Of a stretch of DNA of 64,000 nt, positions 29,697 through 40,694 are shown one piece after another. Every line of letters begins with the position of its first letter. Positions within the stretch are counted from its first letter, which is position 1. A model generated the notes under the pieces. It had not been told where the DNA came from and made no database searches. It was given only the letters and a program-made list of their open reading frames with translations. Both the position numbers and the translations under genes were made by a program. Origin of the DNA: Obelidium mucronatum (lineage: Eukaryota > Chytridiomycota > Chytridiomycetes > Chytridiales > Chytriomycetaceae); contig JAIVFH010000048.1 of NCBI GenBank assembly GCA_025765595.1, positions 1-64,000 of the forward strand. Direction: 5' to 3'.

Positions 29697-30455
29697 TTAT
29701 CGTGGCGGTTGTTCCTGCCTTGAGGCATTTTCATCATTTACACTTTCATTCTGTTCACTTTCTTGCTGCTCAAGATTCCTCTGATGAGCCAGAATATTAT
29801 CCAATTGTCCACTGGCAATCAGCTCTTGCAGCTTTCCAACATTGATGCTCAACACACCATCTCCATTCTCACCACCACCGTGCAAATCCGCAGCACTCAA
29901 GACATGCATCAAATCCTCCTCTGAAAGCTGTGAAATGTGCTCTAATCCAGCATGTTCGCGCATAGCCAATGTCACGTAATCCTTGTTGTAGTTTTCTTTC
30001 AAATATGAAACAACAGGCCTGAAACCCTTCTTCATCGGCATTGTCAATCGGCAAGACTCCGTCATTGTTTGCAATCAATGGAAGAGTAGGTGTGTGGCTG
30101 ATGAGCAATTTGGCCATTTCCACAGTTTCAGTGACATGAAGTGGTGTGTCGCCGTCGACATCAACAGGCATTGTTGTACTCGGACCAAGCTGCGCGAGAA
30201 GATACTCCATCATTTCAATGTGACTTGGGAATTCCCCGCCAATAGGGTTTTAGTGAACAAGTTTTTCAAATCTTGGAAGAGAGAGGTGCAAATTTACTTG
30301 TATGAAGCAGCCGCATGAAACACACTGTATCCCAGGTCATCCTGGTCTGTGACTTTGTTTCCATTCTCCAGAAAGTACTGAACAAGTTCCAAATCGCCAT
30401 CCGATGCGGCAATGAACAAGTTTGTAGCGGCGATATCTTCTGGTGCTGGTGCCAT
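29697..30455 (-). CDS. Ankyrin-repeat protein, YAR1-like
   Basis: The ATG at 30455 starts MAPAPEDIAATNLFIAASDG followed by LELVQYFLENGNKV and a second repeat (DQDDLGYSVFHAAAS). After an intron near 30295-30240, further ankyrin repeats follow (VDGDTPLHVTETVEMAKLLI; NNDGVLPIDNADEEGF). A one-base change in a GGG run near 30026 links to the C-terminal part (RPVVSYLKENYN) and an acidic/Gln-rich end. The size and the N-terminal ankyrins resemble YAR1, a chaperone of ribosomal protein Rps3, but ankyrin repeats alone do not fix the function. The stop lies 22 bases from that of RPC53. Confidence 0.6.
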
Positions 30456-30564
30456 GACTTTTTTTGTGATTTTCCAAGATTTTTGTAAAAAAATAAAAAA
30501 AAAAAAAACGTGAAAAGCAGGAATTGTATTCCCGCTCAACAAAAAAAAACCTCCAAAAACAAAC

Positions 30565-31381
30565 ATGAGCGAAGCTATTTCGAACCCTTCAGCGCGAATT
30601 GCAGAACCAAAGCCCATCAAAACAAAGGGAAAATGCTGGTGCTGTTGGGAAACCGACGAAACCAATTCGAATCCCCTCATACGCGTGTGTCGAGGTTGCA
30701 AAGACCCGGATCTTCAATGGATACACCAAAATTGCATCGACAAGTATCTGTCAAAGCTTCCATTACCGCGACCGCCGCCGCAAGCACAACCGCCGCTTGA
30801 TGGTGGTGGTGGTGGTGGTGGTGATAATCGGAATCAAAACAATAGACGACGGTCGGCGTGGCTATGGGTTCAGCCGGCGGTCGATCCTCGTCGACAGCAG
30901 CGACGCGGTGCAGCAGAAAACGCGTCCAAAGAAATGGAATCACATTTTAGATGCACGCGTTGTCGGGATACCTATCTGGTTCTTGAAACTCCAACTCCTC
31001 TCATCACGTCAATCTGGCAAGACAAGTACCTCTCGTTTGCTGTCACGCTTCTTCTTGGAAGTACATCTTTTGTTTTATTTGCGCTCTTGTACTGTCTCTA
31101 TCAAGAGCAATGGGTAGTGGTAAGTACAGGGAAATCTTTGTGGTATTCCATCCATTCACTATTCAACTCGAGTATAGGGCCAAAAATTGAGACTTGCAGT
31201 TCCGCTACCGTGGGGCGTGTTTGGAGGCCAGTTTTTGTTGGATGTGACCTTGTTTGCTGGGAGCATGCTTGCGATTTGCTATTTCATGTGCTGGTGCATG
31301 TGGTGTTTGCTGAAAGACTTTTTTCGAGGGGAGGTGACGCGCCATGTGAAGGAGGTTGAGATTCTTGCGGAAGAAAAATAA
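30565..31381 (+). CDS. RING-CH (MARCH-type) membrane ubiquitin ligase
   Basis: The ATG at 30565 leads to a RING variant zinc finger: CWCCWETDETNSNPLIRVCR, GCKDPDLQWIHQNCIDKYLS and, after a Gly/Arg-rich insertion, FRCTRCRDTY. The C4HC3 order identifies RING-CH. Two membrane segments follow (LSFAVTLLLGSTSFVLFALL and, after one intron at about 31120-31179, LFAGSMLAICYFMCW). The protein ends in a basic/acidic tail. MARCH5-type ligases with this plan act in the mitochondrial outer membrane or ER; the exact membrane cannot be told here. The Gly run is coded by a GGT microsatellite near 30800 and may vary between strains. Confidence 0.8.
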
Positions 31382-31442
31382 AGGGAGAGTAGAATTATAG
31401 ACTATAGTATTTAGAGTATTTCTATTCCATTTTAAAATAAAA

Positions 31443-32284
31443 ATGAGTGGTTCGGACAACGACAACAACATGGAAGTGGACACTGCTGGCAATAATGCTG
31501 CCACCCCGACCGCGCATGCTCACCCGAATCGAAAGCAAAAGCTCGATGCTGTTTTTACGGGAATGTTAAATGCTATTATGCAGAAGTTCAAGTTAGTGGT
31601 GCAAGTCCATTGATGATTCAGTCGGTCAATAACAAAAACGCCAGTCCGACAGATATAGGGAAACTGATTCCTGCACTTGTTGAATCCGGGTATGACGAGA
31701 TTGAAGCTGTGCGGGATGAGACAGGTGGCATTTGTTACAGAGGCCGCAAAGGTGTAATTCTCCATACCAACTCTCACCTTGGCCAAATGCTAAAACCGAA
31801 AGGAAAACAAACACCATCAACAACTATAGGAAGACTACAATTTAATAATGGAACAAAATAATGTGACTGAACGACTTGCTGCTTTCGATGAAGTCCTGGC
31901 AAAGGGGAAACAGGTTTGTTTGGAAGCAACAAACCACAAATTATGGAAACTATTCACAACTGCCCTTTATCGTATCACAGAATCTTACAAATAGTACAAC
32001 AAAGGAATATCTGCATACCTGGTACCCTCTGCAAGTAGCAGTTGGATGTCGATCGAAACAGTTTATGAAAGAAAGCGAAGCGCAGCTACAACGCGAAATG
32101 GACGAGGTAAAAGGAAAAACAGAATGAAGGTAGGAAAAACGCGTTGATTTGACTGATTCGTTCATTCACTTAGATTGTGAAAGCGAACGCACAACTCGGA
32201 GGGCTTCTCGTGCAAGAATCTCAGCGCCGCGAATCTCTCTTGCAGCAAATCAGCGAATCGTCGCAATGTTCGCTGCGAGGTTGA
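31443..32284 (+). CDS. NNF1/PMF1-like kinetochore (MIS12 complex) subunit
   Basis: The ATG at 31443 starts an acidic N-terminus followed by KLDAVFTGMLNAIMQKF. After a short intron the protein continues PTDIGKLIPALVESGYDEIE, a KEDYNLIMEQNNVTERLAAF segment and a helical C-terminus (CRSKQFMKESEAQLQREMDE; QLGGLLVQESQRRESLLQQI). The pattern of an N-terminal helix, an E.N...E.NV...L..LD-like block and a long C-terminal coiled coil follows PMF1/Nnf1. One junction (31690-31840) has two competing frames, so the model is incomplete there. NNF1 is part of the four-subunit MIS12 complex that links centromeric chromatin to microtubule-binding proteins. The identity is tentative. Confidence 0.5.
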
Positions 32285-32358
32285 AAAAAATTGTCGTTTG
32301 TCTTTCTTTCAGCGAATCAAATCGAAACAAATCGAATAAAAAAATTAAGATCGAAAAA

Positions 32359-35141
32359 ATGCGACTTTCCGCGTTTCTCTTAATTCCTCTCCTTCTTCTA
32401 TTTGTATCTTTCTCCGCTGCCGAGGATGTCGTTGCTGCCGAAGAATTGCCGCCAAATTACGTACCGTCAGCGGCGAATGTCAAAGGGGGTTGGTGTTGTT
32501 GCTCTTACCACTGTTTCTTGGGCTAAACAAGCGTAAATACAAACAGACAAGTTCGAATTCCAAAGTGACAACAAAAAGATTCTGAATATTGTCATCAACT
32601 CTCTGTACAAGACGAAAGAGATTTTTCTGAGGGAACTTGTGTCGGTATGTAGTTTTTGTTTGCTAAGCATCCCCGCCTTTTCTTAGAAACAAATATATGG
32701 GCTTTATAGAACGCCGCCGATGCTCTTGATAAAATTCGTTTCAAGTCCTTGACCAAGCCTGATATTCTTGGTAGGCCTGACCACCTGAAATTCATGTATT
32801 GCCGAAATCACTTGAGCTGACTACCAAAAACCTCTGTTAGGCGAAACGACCTGATTTGGCAATCCGTATTGTTGCTGATAAAGAGCGCAAGTTGCTCATT
32901 ATTAGCTGATACCGGTATTGGAATGGTATTGCACTTCTAAATTCGAAGTGCACTATTGTCCAACAATTACTGAGGAAGGCACTTTTTCCAGACAACTGAA
33001 GAGCTGAAAAAGAATTTGGGTACAATTGCGCGCTCGGGTACTTCCGAATTTGTATCCCTTCTCGAAGATAAGAACGCGGATTTGAGCATGATTGGTATTT
33101 AAAGCACCCTTTTTGCTTACGCACAATATTTCCAAAGCCGGCATTATTACCTCAAAACATATTCAACTAACAAAAAAAGTTCAGGTCAATTCGGTGTTGG
33201 ATTTTACTCTGTGTTCCTTGTGTGTGATCGAGTTACTGTTGCTTCAAAGTCCAATGACTCTCCAAAGCAAATGATTTGGGAATCAACTTCCGAAAATGAC
33301 TTTACTATTGGCGTCGATCCACGTGGAAACACTCTTGGACGTGGAACAGAGATTACTTTGCATTTGAAGGATGATGCTTTGGAATACCTTGAAGAATACA
33401 AGCTGGGCGAATTGATCAAGAAGTGTATGTTATGAAAGTTTTTAAGGTTTATTTATTCACAATTAACTCGCGTTTCTTTGATTGTTTTTGTAGACTCTGA
33501 ATTCATTACTTTCCCCATCTACGTTTGGAAAGCCAAAACCTGAAACTATTGAAGTTGACTCGAACGAGGATATTGCCACGGAACCAAGCGAAGATGGAGT
33601 TGAAGATGTTCCTGAAGACTCGAGCCCCAAAAAGACCACTGAGACCAGAACTTACCACGCTTGGGAACGTGTGAACCAGAACAAACCAATTTGGGCCCGT
33701 AAGCCATCGGAGCTTTCCAGTGATGATTACAAGGAATTCTACAAGGCTTTCTCCAAGGACACTCAGGAACCATTGGCGTGGACCCACTTCCAAGCTGAAG
33801 GAGACAATGAATTCAAGTCCATCTTGTTCATTCCAAAGAAGGCTCCATCCAACTTTTTGCAAAAGCTGGAAGTTTCCATGAAGAACGTCAAGCTGTTTGT
33901 GCGCAGAGTCTTTATCACTGACGAAACTGTAGGCGTCATTATTTCTTTTTATTTAAAAGAGTTGAGTTAACATAGTCTATCTCTTTGCTTTTAGGAACTC
34001 GTTCCCAGATGGTTGTCATTCATCACAGGTCTTGTTGACTCTGATGATCTTCCACTGAACGTCTCCCGTGAAACCCTTCAAAAGCACGCCCTGCTCAAGT
34101 CCATCAAGAAGAAGATGATTGCCAAAGCCATTGAGATGATCCGCAACATTGCTGGTGACGAATCAAAGTATTTGGACTTTTTCAAGCAATACGGTGTCGC
34201 CATCAAGTTGGGAGTTGTTGAAGACAACAAGAACAAGGATAAGCTCACCAAGATTTTGAGATTCTACTCTTCAAACAGCGAAGATGGTATGACTACTCTT
34301 GGAGACTATAAGAAGAGAATGAAGAGCAAGCAACCACAAATCTACTACATCACTGGAACAAACTTGGTTCGTTTCCGTGTCCTCTTTCTCTCTTTTTTAT
34401 GTTTTTAACTTGCATCTCGAGTTTAGAAGGAAATTCAAAACTCTCCAGTTGTGGAAGTTCCTCTCGCACGTGGCTATGAAGTCCTCTACATGATTGACCC
34501 AATGGATGAATACTTGCTTCAACAACTCACAACATTCGAAGGCACCCCACTGCAATCACTCTCAAAGGCAGGTCTTGAGTACGGTGACGAAGACAAGGAA
34601 GAGGAATCCAAACTCAAGGAAAAGTTTGCCGACCTCAGCGACTGGCTCTCCACTGTTTTGTCTGAACACATTGAGTCCGTCCACATTAGCACCCGTTTGG
34701 CTAAGTCCCCAACAGCCGTGATTGCCAACAAGATGGGTCTCTTCTGGAAACATGGAGAAAATCATGAACGCCCAGGCTCTCCAAAGTGGTGAAAATGTCA
34801 TGCTTATGTACTACCAAAGCTTGAAGAAGACAATGGAGATTAACCCCTTCCACCCATTGATTCAAGCACTGGCCAAGAAGGTGGAGAAGGACAGTGCCAA
34901 CCCAGAGTTGACCCAATTGGCATTTGTTTTGTATGAGAGCACCTTGATTCGCAGCGGCTTTGAACTCAAGAATCCTCACGATTTCGCTGGACGCGTGGAA
35001 CAGATCTTGCGTTCTAATTTGGGTGTTGCGGCTGATGCTGAGGCGGAATACACTGTTGTCCCTGCCAAGGAGAAGGTGGATGGTGAAGACGATGAAAAGA
35101 AGGACGATGAGTCGGAGGAAGTTGAGCACGACGAACTTTAA
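32359..35141 (+). CDS. HSP90B1: Endoplasmin/GRP94, ER-resident HSP90 with HDEL tail
   Basis: A signal peptide ([20 protein letters not shown]) starts at 32359. The N-terminal ATPase domain shows [39 protein letters not shown] and [17 protein letters not shown]. An acidic charged linker follows, then the middle domain ([45 protein letters not shown]) and the C-terminal dimerisation domain ([11 protein letters not shown]). The protein ends EEVEHDEL, an ER-retrieval signal, which separates it from cytosolic HSP90. GRP94 folds secreted and membrane proteins. At least five introns are seen. Single-base breaks near 32850, 33540 and 34736 interrupt otherwise perfect HSP90 sequence and are best explained as assembly indels. 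Confidence 0.95.
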
Positions 35142-35398
35142 GTGGCGTTAAATGAGATGAATAACTTGCATATATCGTACAAATAAACACCAATGCAAGA
35201 ATGACGCTTCTTTCACTAACCTTGCGGTTGCTCCGCACTGAAATCAAAGCTTCAACCAAAGTATCGAGGCTCAAAGATATTTTGATAATGATATGCTGTA
35301 ATATAGGTATTCGCGAGTGCTGGTTTTGCAAACTGAAAAGCGCGTCTTCATTGAAGGGTCTGGACACAGATAGAATATTTTAGTAATATTCCAAAAAA

Positions 35399-38300
35399 AT
35401 GACGCCCCTTTCGCTCACGCAAGCGACAGCTATTTCGCGCAAATTTGCAATTGAACGCGAAAGGCTCTCGCAGGAGAAAGCAGACGTGGAAAGACAACTT
35501 CGATCGCTTGAACATGGTCCAAAGGAAGGCCCCAAAGTATTGCCACCAAAGTTATCCCTACCGCATTTACCACCGCTTCCAAAGTTTAACAATGTTCCGA
35601 GAGATACGCCAAAATCCGAGGAGGAAGCTACTACAACTGATGAACCTAAAGCTGCTAGCAGAATTCAGAGCAAAAGCACACATGTCCTAAAAGAAATAGC
35701 TACTCTACGGATGGAATATTTAAAAAATGGCGGGGTCAATCCTCTTATATTGGAGCAAATTAACCAACTGGAAGCTAGGGCCATGACAGGAACCATTCGT
35801 GTCAAAGAAGGGCAAACCAATAACAACAACACGGACCCGACTTTCCAAGCAGGCAACCATTCTATCGATAACTCAAACATGACAGCGGCTACAGCTGCCG
35901 AACGTGAAAATCTCAAAGGAATAACGTTTGAAGAAATTGACATGATCAGCATTCCCCCTTATGACGAGTACCGTGGCCTTTCATTATTTTTGGATCTTGT
36001 TACCGGGGTTCCTTACTTTGGCGGGGGATCGACAGCAAAACTGGATTTATTCTATACTGTATTTAATGGTGCCACTGCATCGTGCCCTGTAGATACAATA
36101 ACAACCACATGTCATCGACAGCCCGTTTCATATGTCGGAAAAGCAATTATATCAGAAGTGCAACGTTTCTATGATGTATGCAAAATTTTCTACAACATCA
36201 ACATGAAATAACTTGAATTGCGGATACAGATTCCAAGTACTTCAAAGCACAGACTGCTTTTTCAATTTAGTACTTCGGATTCTTCAGATTCACATACAGA
36301 TGCAGAGATTCGACCTATCGCGTGGACTTCATTTGATTTGTTCAATGATAATGGCTCCTTGAATCAAGGAAGATGGTGAATATCAGACGAATAAACCCGC
36401 CAAATCTCTAAATCGCAAACACACACCTAGGCGCTTGAGTCTTTTTCATCCTCCGGTAGATTTCAGGGCAACAACATACCACCTCTATTCCAATCTGGCA
36501 ATGTAACCTAATTTGGGGGTGCATAACAGCAGCTGCAAAATCAACTGATCATTTTTTTCGTAAATAGAATACCAAATATGTTTCTCTATATCCGTGTTGT
36601 TCATCCGATGCTTCAAGCGCACCATAAGAGAATCAACGTATCAGCAATAGATGTTCGCAACACAGCTGCTGGATCTGAATACCGAATCTTCAAACCGAGC
36701 TACAACAACTTTGAATTTTATGATGCCGTTCAGATTAGCTACCTTTCGGAAAAGCGAAGTATGAGTACTATTCTGGATATTCCTCCGGAAATAAGTGCGA
36801 GCGGGAACTTGCGGGGCTCGCGAGTGCTTGGAAGCACAAATACGTTAAATATGAACCAAGTATTGCACTGCAGGTAAACCAAAGAAACTCGCTCGCTTCT
36901 GATAAACTTCTTAATTTATTTTACCTGAAAGCGTTGGATTTCGTGTTGACCAGCTCAAGAATCTAGACATTTCAAGCGATACCAATGTAAGAGTCAAAAT
37001 CATGATTGGAAACCAGCAAAACCCTTGGGTGTCAGGTTTTGCTGAGATGGGGTTTACCAAAAACACTTATGGATGGCCCGACGATGTCGCAGAAGTCAGT
37101 TTGTAATGATTTGCCGATTATTGCGGGAACCACAGCAACTGTTACGCTTTTAGCCTGTGTTGGTGTGAGTTCCCCCACCTTTAAAAATCATAGCCATATC
37201 TAAGTCCTATCAAAATCAGGGACGAAGACGAACGCGTCATTTCTTTGGAGCCGATTGTTCTTGAGCTATTTTTGGAATTAGAGGACTCGATAGGTTGCTG
37301 ATTTATCGTGCTGTGAACCAGTTTGTGATTAAATACTACTATCTACTGCAGTTGTAATGAAGGAGTTTTCAATCCAATCGCGAGAATCATCAACACCCAA
37401 ACTCCCTGTGAGCTTACCATTCGGATATATTCTGATGCGCGAATTCCTGCACCATTCAACTTCGATTCCAAGAGACTCGATAAGCCGATGCCGCAAGGCG
37501 CATGGCTAAATGTTTCAAGAGATTCCACAGATCAGTGTGTGAAGATATCAGGAAATGGCGGCCTTGAATCATTCCGAATATCCATTGATGGAGGTTCCTG
37601 TTTCTCCTTTGCTTTTCATAATTCGCGTTTCTGAAGTACAGACCATAGTTCGATTCTTGCCCGAAAATTCAACAATCTGCCGGATTCAGTGTCAATTCGT
37701 GGACCGTGATGAAAATGTAGTTGAAGGGACTCCTCAACTTGACCTTCTACCAGACAATGACAGTTCAGCATATTTCCCACAATATATGAATAGTACCCAG
37801 ATTGATTTGCCGCCAATTATTGATGGAACCATGATGGCGTACATCAAGATATTTACAATTGATCGACACACTCGGCAATTAGTCACAGTTGGATTTGCTG
37901 TTTTCAACATATTCATCACGGAAATGAATGAAGATAGGGACGGTGGAATTCAGCCATGCACTGCTGATGAGCGGCCCATATGTTTAAATGATGGCTATCA
38001 CCAAATCCCTGTTTATAATTGGACCAGCAAAACGACTTTCAAGGATTCTGGGGGGCTGCAAGTTTCTGGAATTAGGAATCAAAGGGTTCCATGCTGCTCA
38101 TTGTTATTGCGTATCTCTGCTGGGCAAGGTAATGCGTTGAATTCATTCACACTTATTTAACAATAACAATCTAGATTTACCTATCAAACAGTACAAGGAA
38201 AGAGTATACATATCTACTTTGTGTACTCCTTTGCCGTATGAATCGGGAATCTTTTACTTCCTGGTCAGAGAGCGCCCATTGAATGCAACTATCCGAGCCG

Positions 38301-39489
38301 CATTGCAGCAGCTGAAACAAGATGTACAGGCTGCGAATGACGAAGCCTTGGTGATATGGATGGCGCGTAGGATAGCAAAAGAAAAGGGTGTCATCCCTCC
38401 AATGGATTTAAGCTGCATTCTCAAATTCCATGAAGGTTGGGGATTTAAAATCAGTATTGACATGGCGGAAAACTTAAAAAACAAGGTGATAATCAGCGCC
38501 GAAGAATTTCCGCCATTTAATTTGAGATAATATCTCATTCCTATAGGCGTTTTCAATCGCCACGTTGTGTTTGTCACCTCCAGCAATTCTCTACGCATCG
38601 AAACGAAAAAGTATCATGAATGCAACAATGGAAGATGTTATGTATAATCAGAAACTGAATTTTTCGACGACTGTGCGGTCTCCTGAATGGAAGGATGGGT
38701 TTCTGGTAAAAAAGCGAGGTTCACTTTTATCACGCTCATGCAAATTTCAACAAAAACAAAGTGGTATAGAAAATACCCCTTCAACTCTCGTCTCTTGGCT
38801 GTGGTTGATATTAGGTGCCTGGGATATTCCGAGCAAGACAAGCAGTATCGACTTCAATCCCAAGGATGGACGTTATTACCTGTATTCCACGATTCAGGCT
38901 TCGTCAAATATGGAACTTATCAGTTGCCCTTGGTAATTACGTTATTTTTGCTACCTACCCTTTTAAAGATAAATTACTACAGTTTGATGGCTTGCCAACA
39001 CCTGATCTGCTGGATCAGTTTAGCAAATCAGAGATTGATACCGACGAATTAATTGCGCAAAACATAAAATCAAAAGTAATTCGCTATGCCAAAAGGCACG
39101 GGACTGTTTTTGTAAGGATCTGTGATGGACGAAGGGAGAGGGAGTTGCCATTCGTTAAGGTAGTGACACCTCAAATGTATTGAATATGCTCTCATTTAAT
39201 GGAACCTTGTTTAAGGATGACGCTGTACCTAAAAACGTCATGATTCGGACTCAAGGGTTGTTTGAGTTTGATGATTCGCTGCCATTTACTAAACTTTTGC
39301 CCAAGGGAGTTTCCGAAGATGTAAGTTTCGTCATTATATTATCCGAGAATTTAATGTTGCATTTCAGGAATATGAACGAAGGTGCTTAGGGACGCTTGTT
39401 GATGTAAGGAATTTAACATGCAATGTTCAAAACTAAATTGAACGCAATAGTTGACTGGACTCCCGAGGCCGATGAAACCGCGCGAATAA
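35399..39489 (+). CDS. CCDC17-like coiled-coil and C2-like domain protein
   Basis: The ATG at 35399 begins MTPLSLTQATAISRKFAIER with a coiled coil (ERERLSQEKADVERQLRSLE), a Pro-rich linker and a second helix (HVLKEIATLRMEYLKNGG). After an exon with YRGLSLFLDLVTGVPYFGG come several spliced exons, including TSFDLFNDNGSLNQGRW, MFLYIRVVHPMLQAHHKRIN, VTVGFAVFNIFITEMNEDRD, LNDGYHQIPVYN and GFVKYGTYQLPLF, ending near 39489 (TGLPRPMKPRE). The layout of coiled coil, beta-rich domain and a second similar beta-rich part recalls vertebrate CCDC17, a protein of ciliated cells, but I am not sure. More than ten short introns are implied. Expression with flagellar genes would support the call. Confidence 0.45.
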
Positions 39490-39567
39490 CAAGAAATGTA
39501 TGAATAATTGGTAGCAGTATAGTGAAAATTGTAAAATAATATTCCAAAAACAGTTCGATAACAAATT

Positions 39568-40626
39568 ATGAAATTTACAAACGCAAACTTTCCTCTGGTA
39601 TATAAGCTATCTTGTCCCTATACCGTAACGCGGGCTTTTCTTTAACCTGTTTGGTGCCTGCGGTCTTTTTCCAGGGCGAAGACGGGCGGACTTACCATGT
39701 GGGCACAAAACTCGGAGAAACGGCAAATAAGATCCTTACTGTCGGGGATTCTTCGCGAGCACGGCTCATCGCGAACACGCACTTTGACAAAGACACTCCA
39801 ATCACCGAAGTGACGTCAAAGAGAGGCTTTCTCACTTTGACTGGGACATATCAGAAAGTGCCCGTGTCGATTGTCGCCATCGGCATGGGATTGGCTATGA
39901 TGGACTTCTTTGTTCGGGAGGTGCGCGCTGTTACTGAAGGCCCGCTGGAGATTATCAGGTTTACTTGCAGCCAATATCGCCCAATCACTGACCACCAAAC
40001 TCAAGATTCGGTTCATGTGGATCCATTTCGCCAGAAGCTAAAGTTGGAATGGTGGCTGTTGCTACTGGTTCTGCTTGTGCCACTCGGAACTACAACCATT
40101 TTGACGGTGTCATCAAGCCCAAAGGAACAAAAAGCAAGCCATATCTCATAAGTCGTGTTGTTCAACCCGATATTCAATTATCGAAGAATGTATAGTACCT
40201 CCTTCAAAGAATGTAAACGTTGTCTTAATCAATTATTAGCTTCACATAAAGATTGCTTCTTCGGTTGGAGCATCGAATACTGTCATGGGTCTGAATGTAA
40301 CAGCAGATTCGTTTTATTCCTCACAAGCACGAGTAGATCCTCGTTTTGCCGATGAAAACCAGTCATTGATTGAGGGCATTCTAAAGGAACACAAAGATGC
40401 AATTACTCTCGAGATGGAATCATTCATGCTGCTGCACCTGGCTTCTTGTGCCGGGAGACGTTTGGATGGATCCAAAGATCCTCAGCTTCAAATACGCGCC
40501 GCAGCTGCCACAATGATTTTTGCAGATCGCACTGGCGGAGGATTCATAACTCCTGCAGTGGTAGAAAAAGGTGGAGATTCTCGGCGGAAAGGCCTGCCTG
40601 GAAGCATTGGTCACTTTGAATTCTAA
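39568..40626 (+). CDS. Uridine phosphorylase
   Basis: Four exons join in frame: 39568-39597, 39675-39958, 40006-40189 and 40252-40626. The start gives MKFTNANFPLGEDGRTYHVG, and the core shows ANKILTVGDSSRARLI, GFLTLTGTYQKVPVSIVAIG, MGLAMMDFFVREVRAV, IIRFGSCGSISPEAKVGMVA and EMESFMLLHLA. These are the phosphate-binding and substrate-binding motifs of nucleoside phosphorylase family 1, uridine type. The enzyme splits uridine to uracil and ribose 1-phosphate in pyrimidine salvage. It was found only by splicing, because the first exon is 30 bases long. No frame break is present. Confidence 0.9.
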
Positions 40627-40694
40627 TCTTTAAGTAAAACAAATGAGAGAGTATTTAAAGGGGTTGTTGTAGACCATAATATTTCCACTGAATA

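Noticed and set aside
32467..32795. Short minus-strand ORFs opposite GRP94
   Set aside because: They lie antisense to exons and introns of a certain gene and have no domain.
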